From: Pseudomonas sp. SST3
GTDB lineage: Bacteria > Pseudomonadota > Gammaproteobacteria > Pseudomonadales > Pseudomonadaceae
Assembly: GCF_003325755.1 (NCBI RefSeq)
Contig: NZ_QORI02000008.1
Span: forward strand, 124,001-188,000
Reading direction: 5' to 3'
Length of the DNA: 64,000 nucleotides
In this document: positions 51,736-63,899 of the stretch, piece by piece
Layout of the letters: every line of letters starts with the position of its first letter
Numbering within the stretch: the stretch's first letter is position 1
Position numbers and translations under genes: made by a program
Notes under the pieces: generated by a model
Told to the model about the DNA's origin: nothing
Seen by the model: the letters and a program-made list of their open reading frames with translations, nothing else
The model's database searches: none

Positions 51736-53187
51736 GTGACTCAGAAGCCCGACCAGTGTCTTGGTGAATGGATTGATCGAGAAGCCCTCGCCGAAGCGAT
51801 GATTCCGCTGATTGGTCAGCTGTATCGTAACAATAACGTAGTGACTTCCATCTATGGCCGCGGTCTGATCAATCGTTCGGTCATCGCGCTGCTCAAAGCA
51901 CATCGCTTTGCCCGCCACCGTCAGGCTGACGAAGCTGAGCTCTGCGTAAACGAGACACACCAGATTCTCACCACCATGAGCGACATGAATCTGGGTGCTG
52001 CCTCCGTCGACCTCGGCAAGGTCGTGGCCAAGTACAAGGCCGAGGGTAATGGTCGCACCCTCGACCAGTTCGTGCGTGACGAGCTCGCAGACGTTGCCGG
52101 CAAGCGCAACACCTCGGGCACGCATAAAGGCACTGACGTCGTGCTCTATGGTTTCGGTCGTATAGGCCGTCTACTGGCGCGCATCCTCATCGAGAAGACC
52201 GGTGGTGGCGACGGCCTGCGCCTGCGGGCGATTGTCGTGCGCAAGGGCGCCGAAAATGATCTGGTCAAGCGTGCCAGTCTGCTGCGTCGCGACTCGGTAC
52301 ATGGTCCGTTCGACGGCACGATTCATATCGATGCCGAAAACAACACCATCACTGCCAACGGCAACCTGATCCAGGTGATCTACTCGAACGATCCGTCCTC
52401 GGTTGACTACACCCAGTACGGCATTGAGAACGCGCTGCTAGTCGACAACACCGGCAAATGGCGCGACGCCGAAGGCCTTGGTCAGCACCTCAAGTGCCCG
52501 GGCGTTGCCCGCGTTGTACTGACGGCACCCGGTAAGGGCGAGCTGAAGAACATCGTGCATGGTATCAACCATGGCGAAATCACCGCCGATGACAAGATCG
52601 TATCGGCAGCGTCATGCACCACGAACGCTATCGTGCCGGTACTCAAGGCGGTCAACGACCAGTACGGCATCGTGAACGGTCATGTGGAAACGGTGCATTC
52701 TTATACCAACGACCAGAACCTGATCGACAACTTCCACAAGGGCAGTCGTCGCGGTCGTAGCGCTGCGCTGAACATGGTCATCACCGAGACCGGGGCCGCC
52801 ACTGCCGCTGCCAAGGCGTTGCCGGTACTCAAGGGCAAGCTGACGGGCAACGCCATTCGCGTTCCGACGCCTAACGTTTCCATGGCGATTCTCAACCTGA
52901 ATCTCGAAAAGGCGACGTCCCGCGACGAAATCAACGAGTACCTGCGCCAGATGGCCATGCATTCGGATCTGCAGAAGCAGATCGACTTCGTCAATTCCCA
53001 GGAGGTGGTTTCGACGGACTTCGTTGGTTCGCGTCATGCCGGCGTGGTCGATGCCGAAGCTACCATCTGCAGCGATAACCGAGTCGTTCTATATGTCTGG
53101 TACGACAACGAGTTTGGCTATAGCTGCCAGGTCGTTCGTGTGATGGAAGACATGGCCGGAGTTAATCCACCCGCCTTCCCGCGCTAA
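51736..53187 (+). CDS. gap: Glyceraldehyde-3-phosphate dehydrogenase (long form)
   Basis: This 483-residue enzyme converts glyceraldehyde-3-phosphate to 1,3-bisphosphoglycerate. After an N-terminal extension of about 130 residues come the NAD-binding GFGRIGRLLARILIEK and the catalytic Cys in VSAASCTTNAIVPVL, then VHSYTNDQNLID, RRGRSAALNMVITETGAA and YDNEFGYSCQVVRVM. The long form replaces a standard 330-residue GAPDH in some Pseudomonas and lies beside mfd and the nqr operon in P. aeruginosa (PA3001, from memory). Its relation to other gap copies in the genome cannot be seen here. Confidence 0.92.
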   Translation: MTQKPDQCLGEWIDREALAEAMIPLIGQLYRNNNVVTSIYGRGLINRSVIALLKAHRFARHRQADEAELCVNETHQILTTMSDMNLGAASVDLGKVVAKYKAEGNGRTLDQFVRDELADVAGKRNTSGTHKGTDVVLYGFGRIGRLLARILIEKTGGGDGLRLRAIVVRKGAENDLVKRASLLRRDSVHGPFDGTIHIDAENNTITANGNLIQVIYSNDPSSVDYTQYGIENALLVDNTGKWRDAEGLGQHLKCPGVARVVLTAPGKGELKNIVHGINHGEITADDKIVSAASCTTNAIVPVLKAVNDQYGIVNGHVETVHSYTNDQNLIDNFHKGSRRGRSAALNMVITETGAATAAAKALPVLKGKLTGNAIRVPTPNVSMAILNLNLEKATSRDEINEYLRQMAMHSDLQKQIDFVNSQEVVSTDFVGSRHAGVVDAEATICSDNRVVLYVWYDNEFGYSCQVVRVMEDMAGVNPPAFPR

Positions 53188-53202
53188 CGCATCGGGTGGT
53201 AA

Positions 53203-53232
53203 GCAAAACGGGAGCTTCGGCTCCCGTTTTGC
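53203..53232 (+). terminator. Terminator of gap
   Basis: GCAAAACGGGAGC and GCTCCCGTTTTGC form a 13-bp stem closed by a TTCG tetraloop, followed by ATTTCG. It lies 15 bases after the stop codon, a textbook rho-independent terminator. Confidence 0.88.
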
Positions 53233-53336
53233 ATTTCGTCGGAAAAATCCGTCGTGCATGACCTTTCAGTAGGCCGCGTCAATAGTTAGTTACAGCGAAA
53301 CGCTTGTCCCCAGTCAAAAAATTGAAAGACCTTGGG

Positions 53337-53366
53337 TGGTCAGTCACGGGTCGCGACCTCTATAAT
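53337..53366 (+). promoter_or_regulatory. Candidate nqr operon promoter
   Basis: A perfect TATAAT (53361-53366) with TGGTCA (53337-53342) at an 18-base spacing lies 130 bases upstream of nqrA. The -35 is weak, so an activator may be needed. Confidence 0.4.
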
Positions 53367-53445
53367 CGGGCGGATTTCTACCTGGGCCCGCGGCATAGCG
53401 TCGCGCTGATAACTTTTCAGTGCGTGTTGTGCAATTCGACTTTAG

Positions 53446-54834
<1,389 letters not shown>

Positions 54835-54837
54835 GGA

Positions 54838-56049
54838 ATGGGCATTCGCGAATTCCTCGACAAGATCGAGCACAATTTCGAGAAGGGCGGCAAGTACGAG
54901 AAGTGGTATGCACTCTACGAAGCCGCAGATACCTTCCTTTATCGTCCGGGCAGCGTGACCAAGACCACCGCTCATGTACGTGACGGCATCGACCTCAAGC
55001 GCATGATGATCACGGTGTGGCTGTGTACTTTTCCGGCAATGTTCTTCGGTATGTGGAACACCGGTTACCAGGCCAACCTGATATATGCGGCGAACCCCGA
55101 TCTCCTCGCGGCACAGGACGGCTGGCATTTTGCGCTGATCAGTGCCTTGGCTGGCTTCGACCCCGGCAGCATGTGGGATAACTTCGTTCAGGGCGCGGCT
55201 TACTTCCTGCCGGTCTACGCGGTGACCTTCATCGTCGGCGGCTTCTGGGAAGTGCTGTTCGCCTCGATCCGCAAGCATGAAGTCAACGAAGGGTTCTTCG
55301 TCACATCGGTGCTGTTCGCCCTGATTCTGCCGCCCAGCATTCCGCTGTGGCAGGTCGCCTTGGGTATCAGCTTCGGTATCGTGATCGGCAAGGAGATCTT
55401 CGGCGGTACCGGCAAGAACTTCCTCAACCCGGCTCTGACCGGCCGTGCCTTCTTGTTCTTCGCTTATCCAGCGCAGATGTCGGGGGACGAGGTCTGGACT
55501 GCGGTGGATGGCTTTTCCGGTGCAACCGCGCTCAGCCTGAGCTTTGCCGGCGGCATGGACAATGTGATCGCCAGCGGTATCACCTGGATGGATGCCTTCG
55601 TCGGAACCATGCATGGTTCGATCGGGGAAACCAGCACGCTGGCCATCCTCATTGGCGGTGCGGTGCTGCTGATGACCAAGATCGCGTCCTGGCGGATCGT
55701 CGCCGGCGTGATGATCGGCATGATCGCGCTGAGCTATCTGTTCAACCTGATCGGCTCGGACAGCAATCCGATGTTCGCCATGCCCTGGTACTGGCATTTG
55801 GTGGTGGGTGGTTTCGCCTTTGGCCTGATCTTCATGGCGACCGATCCGGTTTCAGCCTCGATGACCAATACAGGTAAATGGGTCTTCGGCATTTTAATTG
55901 GCGTGATGGTGGTGCTGATCCGGGTGGTAAACCCGGCATTTCCGGAGGGCATGATGCTGGCGATTCTGTTCGCCAACCTGTGCGCACCGTTGATTGACCA
56001 CTTTGTCATTCAGGCCAACATCAAGCGGAGGCTGGCGCGTAATGTCTAG
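54838..56049 (+). CDS. nqrB: Na+-translocating NADH:quinone reductase, subunit B
   Basis: This 403-residue integral membrane subunit has about ten helices (for example [20 protein letters not shown] and [20 protein letters not shown]). It carries a covalently bound FMN on the Thr in [14 protein letters not shown] and takes part in sodium translocation. Its end overlaps the nqrC start by eight bases, as is common in this operon. Confidence 0.95.
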   Translation: MGIREFLDKIEHNFEKGGKYEKWYALYEAADTFLYRPGSVTKTTAHVRDGIDLKRMMITVWLCTFPAMFFGMWNTGYQANLIYAANPDLLAAQDGWHFALISALAGFDPGSMWDNFVQGAAYFLPVYAVTFIVGGFWEVLFASIRKHEVNEGFFVTSVLFALILPPSIPLWQVALGISFGIVIGKEIFGGTGKNFLNPALTGRAFLFFAYPAQMSGDEVWTAVDGFSGATALSLSFAGGMDNVIASGITWMDAFVGTMHGSIGETSTLAILIGGAVLLMTKIASWRIVAGVMIGMIALSYLFNLIGSDSNPMFAMPWYWHLVVGGFAFGLIFMATDPVSASMTNTGKWVFGILIGVMVVLIRVVNPAFPEGMMLAILFANLCAPLIDHFVIQANIKRRLARNV

Positions 56050-56830
56050 TCAAAAAGAATCCACTGCCCGCACCCTGGTAGTGGCACTGTTGGTTTGCCT
56101 GGTCTGCTCGGTGTTCGTCGCCGGCGCGGCTGTGGCGCTACGCCCGACGCAGCTGGAAAACCGCCAGCTGGACAAGCAGCGCAGCATTCTGGCAATCGCC
56201 GGTTTGGGCGAAGCAGGCATGTCTGCCAACCAAGTCAAGACCTTGTACGGCGAGCGCATCGTGGCGAGGTTAATCAACCTGGAAACTGGCGAGTTCAGTG
56301 ACGAGTTCGACCCGAATAGCTTCGATCCACTGGTCGCTGCCAAGGATCCCGAACTGTCCAAGGCCCTGCCGGGCGAAGATGACATCGCCTCGATCAAGCG
56401 TCGCGAGCGTTACAGCGTCGCCTACATCGTGGAAGAGAACGGTGAGATGGAAACGCTGATCCTGCCCGTGCGCGGTTACGGCCTGTGGTCGACCCTCTAT
56501 GGCTTTATTGCCGTCAAGGACGATCTCAATACGGTCGCAGGCCTCGGCTTCTACCAACACGGCGAGACGCCGGGTCTTGGTGGTGAGGTGGACAATCCCA
56601 GGTGGCGTAGCCAGTGGGAAGGCAAGGAGCTATTCAACGACAACGGCGAACTGGTGATTCAGGTCGTCAAAGGCGGTGTCGATCCGCAGAGTCCAAGGGC
56701 TGACCATCAGGTCGACGCCCTGGCCGGTGCAACCTTGACCAGCAACGGGGTAAACAACCTGCTGCATTTCTGGCTGGGCGAAAACGGCTTCGGTCCATTT
56801 ATCGCTAACCTGCGCGCTGGGGAGGCTTGA
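56042..56830 (+). CDS. nqrC: Na+-translocating NADH:quinone reductase, subunit C
   Basis: This 262-residue membrane-anchored subunit has one N-terminal helix ([20 protein letters not shown]) and a periplasmic domain with a covalent FMN on Thr in [14 protein letters not shown] near residue 224, the site modified by ApbE. The ATG at 56042 gives the usual length and lies inside the end of nqrB; a frame from 55994 is only an extension. Confidence 0.94.
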   Translation: MSSQKESTARTLVVALLVCLVCSVFVAGAAVALRPTQLENRQLDKQRSILAIAGLGEAGMSANQVKTLYGERIVARLINLETGEFSDEFDPNSFDPLVAAKDPELSKALPGEDDIASIKRRERYSVAYIVEENGEMETLILPVRGYGLWSTLYGFIAVKDDLNTVAGLGFYQHGETPGLGGEVDNPRWRSQWEGKELFNDNGELVIQVVKGGVDPQSPRADHQVDALAGATLTSNGVNNLLHFWLGENGFGPFIANLRAGEA

Positions 56831-56832
56831 TC

Positions 56833-57501
56833 ATGTCGCAACCTACTATCAAGGAAGTCCTGTTCAATCCGGTCTTCAACAACAACCCCATCGGCCTGCA
56901 GATCCTTGGGATCTGCTCGGCCCTGGCGGTTACCTCCAACCTCAAGACCGCGCTGGTAATGTCCGTCGCGCTGACGTTGGTAGTGGCGTTCTCGAACCTG
57001 TTCATCTCGATTATCCGCAGCCAGATTCCTGGCTCGATCCGCATGATCGTGCAGATGGTCATTATCGCCTCGCTGGTAATCCTGGTTGACCAGGTCCTCA
57101 AGGCTTATGCCTTCACACTGTCCAAACAGCTGTCGGTATTCGTCGGGCTGATCATCACCAACTGCATCGTAATGGGGCGTGCCGAAGCCTTTGCCATGCA
57201 GAACCCGCCGATGCTTTCCTTCTTCGACGGCCTCGGTAACGGTCTCGGCTATAGCGCCATGCTGATCGGGCTCGGGATCATCCGCGAGCTGTTCGGTGCC
57301 GGCAAGCTGATGGGGTACACCATCCTGCCGGTCGTTAATGACGGGGGCTGGTATCTGCCGAACGGCATGATGTTGCTGCCGCCTTCCGCGTTCTTCCTGA
57401 TCGGCCTGTTCATCTGGGGCATTCGCGTCTGGAAAAAAGAGCAGGTCGAGAAGCCTTCCTTCAAGATGGCGCCGCAAGTCTCCAACAAGGAGGCCTACTA
57501 A
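56833..57501 (+). CDS. nqrD: Na+-translocating NADH:quinone reductase, subunit D
   Basis: This 222-residue membrane subunit has six helices and the conserved [20 protein letters not shown] start. Its glycine-rich [20 protein letters not shown] region belongs to the antiporter-like core shared with NqrE and RnfA/RnfE. The ATG at 56833 follows GGAG; nqrE overlaps its stop by one base. Confidence 0.94.
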   Translation: MSQPTIKEVLFNPVFNNNPIGLQILGICSALAVTSNLKTALVMSVALTLVVAFSNLFISIIRSQIPGSIRMIVQMVIIASLVILVDQVLKAYAFTLSKQLSVFVGLIITNCIVMGRAEAFAMQNPPMLSFFDGLGNGLGYSAMLIGLGIIRELFGAGKLMGYTILPVVNDGGWYLPNGMMLLPPSAFFLIGLFIWGIRVWKKEQVEKPSFKMAPQVSNKEAY

Positions 57502-58109
57502 TGGAGCATTACATCAGCCTCTTCGTCCGCGCCGTGTTCATCGAGAACATGGCCCTGGCGTTCTTCCTTGGCATGTGTACCTTCATCGCCATTTCGAAGA
57601 AGGTGGAAACGGCGATTGGCCTGGGTATCGCGGTTATCGTAGTCCAGACCATTACCGTTCCGGCCAACAACCTGATCTACACCTATCTCCTCAAGGCAGG
57701 TGCGCTGTCGTGGGCCGGCCTGCCCGAGGTCGATCTGAGCTTCCTCGGTCTGCTGAGTTATATCGGCGTGATCGCGGCTATCGTGCAGATACTCGAGATG
57801 ACCCTCGACAAGTATGTGCCGAGTCTCTACAACGCCCTGGGTGTGTTCCTGCCACTGATTACCGTGAATTGCGCCATCTTGGGTGGCACGCTGTTCATGG
57901 TCGAGCGCGACTATAACCTCGCCGAGGGCGTGGTTTATGGCATGGGCTCGGGACTTTCCTGGGCATTGGCCATCGCTCTGCTGGCTGGTATCCGCGAGAA
58001 GCTCAAATACAGCGATGTTCCGGAAGGCTTGCAGGGGCTGGGGATCACGTTCATCACCATCGGACTGATGTCGCTGGGCTTCATGTCTTTCTCTGGCGTA
58101 CAGCTGTAA
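57501..58109 (+). CDS. nqrE: Na+-translocating NADH:quinone reductase, subunit E
   Basis: This 202-residue membrane subunit has six helices. Sequence [20 protein letters not shown] holds one of the cysteines ([12 protein letters not shown] type) that bind an iron-sulfur centre between NqrD and NqrE, and [19 protein letters not shown] holds the partner. The TAATG overlap with nqrD couples the two. Confidence 0.94.
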   Translation: MEHYISLFVRAVFIENMALAFFLGMCTFIAISKKVETAIGLGIAVIVVQTITVPANNLIYTYLLKAGALSWAGLPEVDLSFLGLLSYIGVIAAIVQILEMTLDKYVPSLYNALGVFLPLITVNCAILGGTLFMVERDYNLAEGVVYGMGSGLSWALAIALLAGIREKLKYSDVPEGLQGLGITFITIGLMSLGFMSFSGVQL

Positions 58110-58124
58110 GGACGGGATGAACTG

Positions 58125-59348
58125 ATGAGTTACGAAATTTTCCTCGCTATTGGGATGTTCACCGCCATCGTGCTCACGCTGGTCCTGATCATCCTGGCAG
58201 CACGTGCCAAGCTGGTCTCCAGTGGTGATATCAGCATCGAGATCAACGGCGAACGCACCATCACCGTACCCGCGGGCGGCAAGCTGCTGCAGACGCTCGC
58301 TGCGAACAACATCTTCCTCTCGTCCGCCTGTGGCGGCGGCGGTACCTGCGCGCAATGCAAGTGCATCGTCGAGAGCGGTGGTGGCGAGATGCTGCCGACC
58401 GAGGAGTCGCATTTTACCCGTCGTGAGGCGGGCGAAGGCTGGCGGCTATCCTGCCAGACTCCGGTCAAGGCGGACATGAAGATCGAGGTGCCCGAAGAAG
58501 TGTTCGGTGTGAAGAAGTGGGAATGCACCGTGCTGTCCAACCCGAACGTGGCGACCTTCATCAAGGAGCTGACGCTGAAGCTGCCGGAAGGCGAGAACGT
58601 CGACTTCCGCGCAGGTGGTTACGTGCAGCTGGAATGCCCGCCGCATGAGGTTCGCTATAAGGACTTCGATATTCAGGAGGAATATCGCGGTGACTGGGAC
58701 AAGTTCAACCAATGGAAGTACGTATCCAAGGTCGACGAGACCGTGATTCGTGCCTATTCCATGGCGAACTACCCGGAAGAGGTTGGCCTGGTGAAGTTCA
58801 ATATCCGTATTGCATCACCACCACCGGGCAAGGACGATTTGCCGCCAGGCAAGATGTCATCCTGGGTGTTCAGCCTCAAGCCAGGCGACAAGGTTACCGT
58901 CTACGGTCCGTTCGGTGAATTTTTCGCCAAGGACACCGATGCGGAAATGGTTTTCATCGGCGGTGGTGCCGGTATGGCGCCAATGCGTTCGCACATCTTC
59001 GACCAGCTCAAACGTTTGAAATCCAAGCGCAAGATGAGCTTTTGGTACGGCGCGCGCTCGATGCGCGAGGCGTTCTACGTTGAGGAGTACGATCAGCTGC
59101 AGGCGGAGAACGAAAACTTCCAGTGGCATCTCGCACTGTCCGATCCGCAGCCGGAAGACAACTGGGACGGCCCTACCGGCTTCATTCACAACGTGCTGTA
59201 CGAGAACTATCTGAAGGATCATCCAGCGCCGGAAGATTGCGAGTTCTATATGTGCGGCCCGCCAATGATGAACGCCTCGGTGATCAAGATGCTCACCGAT
59301 CTGGGCGTCGAACCGGAGAACATCCTGCTCGACGACTTCGGCGGCTAG
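58125..59348 (+). CDS. nqrF: Na+-translocating NADH:quinone reductase, subunit F
   Basis: This 407-residue entry subunit takes electrons from NADH. An N-terminal membrane anchor (about 5-25) is followed by a 2Fe-2S ferredoxin domain ([16 protein letters not shown], fourth Cys in RLSCQTPV), an FAD domain ([11 protein letters not shown]) and an NADH domain ([28 protein letters not shown]). All cofactor residues appear intact. apbE follows directly. Confidence 0.95.
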   Translation: MSYEIFLAIGMFTAIVLTLVLIILAARAKLVSSGDISIEINGERTITVPAGGKLLQTLAANNIFLSSACGGGGTCAQCKCIVESGGGEMLPTEESHFTRREAGEGWRLSCQTPVKADMKIEVPEEVFGVKKWECTVLSNPNVATFIKELTLKLPEGENVDFRAGGYVQLECPPHEVRYKDFDIQEEYRGDWDKFNQWKYVSKVDETVIRAYSMANYPEEVGLVKFNIRIASPPPGKDDLPPGKMSSWVFSLKPGDKVTVYGPFGEFFAKDTDAEMVFIGGGAGMAPMRSHIFDQLKRLKSKRKMSFWYGARSMREAFYVEEYDQLQAENENFQWHLALSDPQPEDNWDGPTGFIHNVLYENYLKDHPAPEDCEFYMCGPPMMNASVIKMLTDLGVEPENILLDDFGG

Positions 59349-59349
59349 C

Positions 59350-60375
59350 ATGACCCACGCGTTACTTCAGCCCGTCATCGTTGCCGCCCTGGCGGCAGCC
59401 CTGACGGGTTGTCTGTTTCAGGATAAGGTAGAAAACTTCGGCGGCCCGACCATGGGCAGCACCTACTCGGTGAAGTATGTGGCGACGGACGGGGCGGCCG
59501 ACAAGGCGCAGCTGCAACGCGACACCGAGTCGATACTCGCCGAGATCGACAAGCAATTGTCGACCTACCGTGCCGATTCGGATATCGAGATCTTCAACGC
59601 CTTGCCTGCGAATAAGTGCATGGCCATGCCAGACAGCGTTCGTGAACTGATTCTGGCGGGGCGGCGGCTATCAGAAGAAAGCAGCGGGGCGCTGGATCTG
59701 ACCATCGAGCCTCTGCTTAATCTCTGGGGTTTTGGTCCGCAGGGACGAAGCGAGCGAGTGCCATCTGCGGAGGAAATTGCCGAGGTTCGGCAGGATGTCG
59801 GTCAGCATCATCTTCGGGTCGATGGCGAGCATCTTTGCAAGGATCGGGCTGTTCAGGTCGATTTCAACAGCATTGCGGCAGGCTATGCCGTGGATCAGGT
59901 GGCTGCAACGCTCGAGGCCTCTGGTGTACGTAGTTATCTGGTGGAAATCACCGGGGAGCTCAAGGCTCGGGGGCGCAAACCGGACGGATCGCCCTGGCGC
60001 ATCGCTATAGAAGCGCCACGGGATAATGAACGGGTTGCCCAACGGATCATCGAGCTGGACGGTTTCGCCGTATCGACCTCTGGTGATTACCGCAACTATT
60101 TCGAGCGCGATGGTAAACGTTATTCACATACGCTCGATCCGCAGAGCGGTGCACCAATTGATCATCATCTAGCCGCTGTGACGGTCGTCGATCCCTCGAC
60201 ATTAAGGGCGGACGGGTTGTCTACTGTGCTTATGGTGCTGGGCCCTGAACGGGGGATGGCATACGCGGCGGAGCGAAAGATTGCAGCGCTCTTCGTCATT
60301 CGCGAAGGGCAGGAATTCGTAAGCAGAAGCACCGAAGCCTTCGATGAGCTGTTCGGTGCGGGAGCAGAGCAATGA
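59350..60375 (+). CDS. apbE: FAD:protein FMN transferase ApbE
   Basis: This 341-residue lipoprotein attaches FMN to threonines of NqrB and NqrC outside the inner membrane. It shows a lipobox (AAALTGCLF), the opening GPTMGSTYSVKYV, the conserved IDKQLSTYRADSDIEIFN, VDFNSIAAGYAVDQVA and the metal-site region YSHTLDPQSGAPIDHHLAAV. It begins two bases after nqrF and overlaps nqrM by four, so it is part of the operon. Confidence 0.94.
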   Translation: MTHALLQPVIVAALAAALTGCLFQDKVENFGGPTMGSTYSVKYVATDGAADKAQLQRDTESILAEIDKQLSTYRADSDIEIFNALPANKCMAMPDSVRELILAGRRLSEESSGALDLTIEPLLNLWGFGPQGRSERVPSAEEIAEVRQDVGQHHLRVDGEHLCKDRAVQVDFNSIAAGYAVDQVAATLEASGVRSYLVEITGELKARGRKPDGSPWRIAIEAPRDNERVAQRIIELDGFAVSTSGDYRNYFERDGKRYSHTLDPQSGAPIDHHLAAVTVVDPSTLRADGLSTVLMVLGPERGMAYAAERKIAALFVIREGQEFVSRSTEAFDELFGAGAEQ

Positions 60376-60602
60376 CTTGGTTAATCGTTTTTCTGGTCAT
60401 GTTGTTGGTTGTGTTTGGCATGTCAATTGGCGTGATCATGGGACGCAAGCCCATCGCAGGCTCCTGTGGGGGCATCGCCAATCTCGGCATCGAGAAGGAA
60501 TGCTCAATCTGCGGAGGTAGCCGGGAAAAATGTGAAGAAGTAAATGCGCAGCCGAACCAGGACACAAAAGCCGATCTCGCATACGACGCGACCAGACGCT
60601 GA
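60372..60602 (+). CDS. nqrM: Nqr maturation factor NqrM
   Basis: This 76-residue protein has one membrane helix (LIVFLVMLLVVFGMSIGVIM) and a cysteine cluster (GSCGG, KECSICGG), the defining pattern of NqrM, which delivers iron for the NqrD/NqrE centre. Its start overlaps the apbE stop (ATGA). It is the last gene of the nqr operon. Confidence 0.9.
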   Translation: MTWLIVFLVMLLVVFGMSIGVIMGRKPIAGSCGGIANLGIEKECSICGGSREKCEEVNAQPNQDTKADLAYDATRR

Positions 60603-60779
60603 TTAGTCGGTGCTGATCCGGCCGGTGGCTTGGGCCACTGGGCTCGGGCATGCGCGCGCAGCGCCGATCCGTTCGTGTTTGGCGCAACGATCCAGACGGT
60701 AGTGCGGGCAATGCACCGTTTCTGGATAACGAATTCGTTAACAGCGGCAGGGCTGCCTGCTGCGTGTTCAGGGGTGAAT

Positions 60780-62174
60780 ATGGCTGTCTACAATTACGAT
60801 GTAGTGGTATTGGGCTCGGGCCCTGCCGGTGAAGGCGCGGCGATGAACGCGGTCAAGGCAGGGCGCAAGGTAGCCGTGGTTGATAGCAGACCGCACGTCG
60901 GCGGTAACTCCACCCATCTGGGTACCATCCCGTCCAAGGCGCTGCGCCATTCGGTGCGGCAGATCATGCAGTACAACACCAACCCGCTGTTTCGCCAGAT
61001 CGGTGAGCCGCGCTGGTTTTCGTTTCCCGACGTTCTGAAAAGCGCCGAGAGCGTAATCGGCAAGCAGGTCACCTCGCGCACTAGTTACTATGCACGCAAC
61101 CGTATCGACATCTTCTTCGGTACTGCGAGCTTTACCGATGAGCAGACGGTGGAAGTGGTCAGTGCTAACGGCATGGTTGAAACATTGGTGGCCAGCCAGT
61201 TCATCATCGCGACCGGCTCGCGACCCTATCGGCCCGCCGATGTTGATTTCTCGCACCCACGCATCTACGACAGCGATACCATTCTCACCCTGAGTCATAC
61301 CCCGCGCCGCCTGATCATCTACGGAGCCGGCGTGATCGGCTCCGAGTACGCGTCGATCTTCAGCGGTCTCGGTGTATTGGTCGACCTGATCGACAACCGT
61401 GACCAGTTGCTCAGCTTCCTGGACGATGAAATCTCCGACGCGCTCAGCTACCACCTGCGCAACAACAACGTGCTGATTCGCCATAACGAGGAATACGAGC
61501 GCGTCGAGGGCATCGATAACGGCGTCATCCTGCATCTGAAGTCAGGTAAGAAGATTAAAGCGGATGCCTTCCTCTGGTGTAACGGGCGGACCGGTAATAC
61601 CGATAAGCTTGCCTTGGAGAACATCGGTCTGAAGGTCAACAGCCGTGGGCAGATCAAAGTCGACGAGCACTACCGTACCGACGTTGGCAATATCTACGCA
61701 GCAGGCGATGTGATCGGCTGGCCGTCGCTGGCCAGTGCCGCGTACGATCAGGGGCGTTCGGCCGCCGGCAGCATCGTTGAAAACGACAGCTGGCGTTTCG
61801 TCGATGACGTGCCCACCGGTATTTACACCATTCCGGAAATCAGTTCGATCGGCAAAAACGAGCGCGAGCTCACCGAAGCGAAGGTGCCATACGAGGTGGG
61901 CAAGGCGTTCTTCAAGGGGATGGCGCGCGCCCAGATTTCAGCCGAGCCGGTGGGCATGCTGAAGATCCTCTTCCACCGCGAGACGCTGGCGGTGCTTGGC
62001 GTGCATTGCTTTGGTTATCAGGCTTCAGAAATCGTACATATCGGGCAGGCGATCATGAATCAGCCCGGTGAGGCGAACACGATCAAGTACTTTATCAACA
62101 CCACCTTCAACTATCCGACCATGGCGGAGGCTTATCGGGTCGCTGCGTTCGATGGACTGAACCGGCTTTTTTGA
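60780..62174 (+). CDS. sthA: Soluble pyridine nucleotide transhydrogenase
   Basis: This 464-residue flavoprotein equilibrates NADPH and NAD+ in the cytoplasm. It has the FAD loop [17 protein letters not shown]. The dithiol pair of related dehydrogenases is replaced by [17 protein letters not shown], which marks SthA. The NAD(P) loop is [20 protein letters not shown], and [20 protein letters not shown] follows. I chose the ATG at 60780 because it gives the family length and follows AGGGG; the frame extends to 60630 without support. It lies after nqrM and links respiration to NADPH balance. Confidence 0.95.
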   Translation: MAVYNYDVVVLGSGPAGEGAAMNAVKAGRKVAVVDSRPHVGGNSTHLGTIPSKALRHSVRQIMQYNTNPLFRQIGEPRWFSFPDVLKSAESVIGKQVTSRTSYYARNRIDIFFGTASFTDEQTVEVVSANGMVETLVASQFIIATGSRPYRPADVDFSHPRIYDSDTILTLSHTPRRLIIYGAGVIGSEYASIFSGLGVLVDLIDNRDQLLSFLDDEISDALSYHLRNNNVLIRHNEEYERVEGIDNGVILHLKSGKKIKADAFLWCNGRTGNTDKLALENIGLKVNSRGQIKVDEHYRTDVGNIYAAGDVIGWPSLASAAYDQGRSAAGSIVENDSWRFVDDVPTGIYTIPEISSIGKNERELTEAKVPYEVGKAFFKGMARAQISAEPVGMLKILFHRETLAVLGVHCFGYQASEIVHIGQAIMNQPGEANTIKYFINTTFNYPTMAEAYRVAAFDGLNRLF

Positions 62175-62298
62175 GCGGCTCCGACCGGTGGCCTGAGCCG
62201 GTCGGAGAGGATACCCGAGACTGGCGCTGGCCAAATCGGGAGAGCTTCTAAGGGCAAGTAAAGCGCAGGCCGCCGGGGCGTGGCGGCCATGCGTTACC

Positions 62299-63021
62299 TT
62301 ATGCGTTTCGCAGCGTGGTGACCGCCAGACCGGGATAATCGGTAATCAGGCTGTCGACGCCGAAATCCGCGAGCCGACGCATTAATGCCGGTTCGTTTAC
62401 CGTCCAGACCGATACGTGCAAACCTTGCTGGCGAGCCTTTGCGATCCGCTCGGGTGTGCACAGCGTCCACTTCAACGCCAATAAGTCACAGTTATACTGT
62501 TTGGCCACTTTCAGCGGATCGAGCCAGCCGTACTCGGCGACCAGTCCGCACGACAGTTCGGGAGTCAGCCGCCTCAGCGCTCGCAGTACCTCTCGAGACC
62601 CTGATGTGACGGTGATCCGATCAAGCATCCCGTGGCGCTCGGCCAGCTCCCGGATCGCAAGCACCGAACGCGCGGCGCGGACCCTGGAGGCGCTTTTGAC
62701 TTCCAGCTGCCAATGTTCGAACGCACATTTCTCGAACAGCTCCGCCAGGCGAGGAATAGGGCAGGGGCGTTTCCAGCCAGGTCCTCCGTGGCGCGCGTCG
62801 TAACGAGTCAGTTCGTCGGCGTCGTGTTCCACGACCTTGCCGCGTTGCCCTGTGGTGCGCTTGAGGGTCGGATCATGGATGACCATCAGTTCGCCATCCT
62901 TGGACAGATGCAGATCCAGCTCGCAGCGGCGCACGCCGTGAGCGAGGCACTGCTGAAAACCGACCAGGGTATTCTCCGGCGCCTCACCCTTCGCGCCACG
63001 GTGGCCGTAAATCAGTGTCAC
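62299..63021 (-). CDS. Glycerophosphodiester phosphodiesterase (cytoplasmic)
   Basis: This 240-residue GDPD-family TIM barrel hydrolyses glycerophosphodiesters to glycerol-3-phosphate and an alcohol. It shows the two catalytic histidines (YGHRGAKGEAPENTLVGF and MVIHDPTLKRTTG) and the metal-binding acidic pair (RRCELDLHLSKDG). There is no signal peptide, so it is of the UgpQ type rather than periplasmic GlpQ. Its ATG overlaps the stop of the preceding gene by four bases, so it is operonic. Confidence 0.9.
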   Translation of the reverse strand: MTLIYGHRGAKGEAPENTLVGFQQCLAHGVRRCELDLHLSKDGELMVIHDPTLKRTTGQRGKVVEHDADELTRYDARHGGPGWKRPCPIPRLAELFEKCAFEHWQLEVKSASRVRAARSVLAIRELAERHGMLDRITVTSGSREVLRALRRLTPELSCGLVAEYGWLDPLKVAKQYNCDLLALKWTLCTPERIAKARQQGLHVSVWTVNEPALMRRLADFGVDSLITDYPGLAVTTLRNA

Positions 63022-63323
63022 GGTTGTATGCCTCGCTGAAGCGGCGTGATGCGCTGGTGATGCTGAACGCTGTTGATGACCCGGTTGCTTTCGAAATAAA
63101 CCGAGAATTCACGATAATCCCAACGCGTGATAGGCGGCTGTCCGACGGCGGGATGCTCCTCATCAGCGAGGCCGAAGCGCTCGAGCACCTGGTCCTTCGA
63201 GTCGCCCCGGCTGGGTAGGGTCAGTTCGGCCTGGCCTTGCTGACCAACGGGGATGCGGATGATTTCGGCATGTGCCGGGACGCAGAGAGCAATTGTCAGG
63301 AAGGGGATCAGTAACCGCTGCAT
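63018..63323 (-). CDS. Small exported protein of unknown function
   Basis: This 101-residue protein has a cleavable signal peptide (MQRLLIPFLTIALCVPAHAE) and a mature part whose ERFGLADEEHPAVGQPPI and WDYREFSVYFESNRVINSV resemble the small SmpA/BamE-like fold in general pattern only. It lies between the PilZ gene (three bases away) and the GDPD gene (ATGA overlap), so the three are one operon. Periplasmic location is likely. Confidence 0.65.
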   Translation of the reverse strand: MQRLLIPFLTIALCVPAHAEIIRIPVGQQGQAELTLPSRGDSKDQVLERFGLADEEHPAVGQPPITRWDYREFSVYFESNRVINSVQHHQRITPLQRGIQP

Positions 63324-63326
63324 GTT

Positions 63327-63899
63327 TCAGGTTCCTTGCAGACTTTCACGGGCCAGGCGTCGTTCGGTCGCCTGTTTCTGCAGGATATGCCGCGCGAGCA
63401 GTTGCCGTTGTGCATCAGTCAACGCTTCGAAGGAAGTGCCAATGGCAAATCGCCCGTCATCGAGTGGCTGGCAGGTTGCTATGCGCGCCGTCAACAACAT
63501 ACCCAGGCCTTGCGGCATCAATGCCAGTTTCAGCGTCCGGACCGAACCCTCGTCGAGTGGCTGATCATTAATGAAGCTGATGCCGCCTTCCGAGAGAACC
63601 ACTTCGCGCGCCGGCCCGAGGTGCTTTAGCAGGTCCTGTGCGAGCACCTGGCCGATCAGATCGATGCGCTTGTTCTGCACTTTAAGATAGTTGGCGAGCG
63701 TGCGGTTACCCTCGGCTATCTGACGCAGCAGATGCTGTGCTTCGAAGTCGAGCTGGTGCAGTTCACCAAGCAAGTCGAACAGTTGCATCGAACCTTTACC
63801 GGAGACTGTTTCGGCGTGTTCCGGTGGCAGTATTTCCAGTGCGATCATGTCCTCGATACGATAGTATTCGCGGCGATCTTCGGTGTCTTCTGTGGGCAT
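63327..63899 (-). CDS. PilZ-domain-like protein
   Basis: This 190-residue protein opens with an acidic stretch and RREYYRIEDMIALEILP, has a helical middle (QLFDLLGELHQLDFEAQHLL) and a C-terminal beta domain with VVLSEGGISFINDQPLDEGS, the kind of arginine start and SEGG motif seen in PilZ c-di-GMP receptors. I chose the ATG at 63899 (MPTEDTEDRREYY) because AGGGA lies in front; the longer frame to 63956 is not supported. It is the first gene of the operon. Confidence 0.72.
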   Translation of the reverse strand: MPTEDTEDRREYYRIEDMIALEILPPEHAETVSGKGSMQLFDLLGELHQLDFEAQHLLRQIAEGNRTLANYLKVQNKRIDLIGQVLAQDLLKHLGPAREVVLSEGGISFINDQPLDEGSVRTLKLALMPQGLGMLLTARIATCQPLDDGRFAIGTSFEALTDAQRQLLARHILQKQATERRLARESLQGT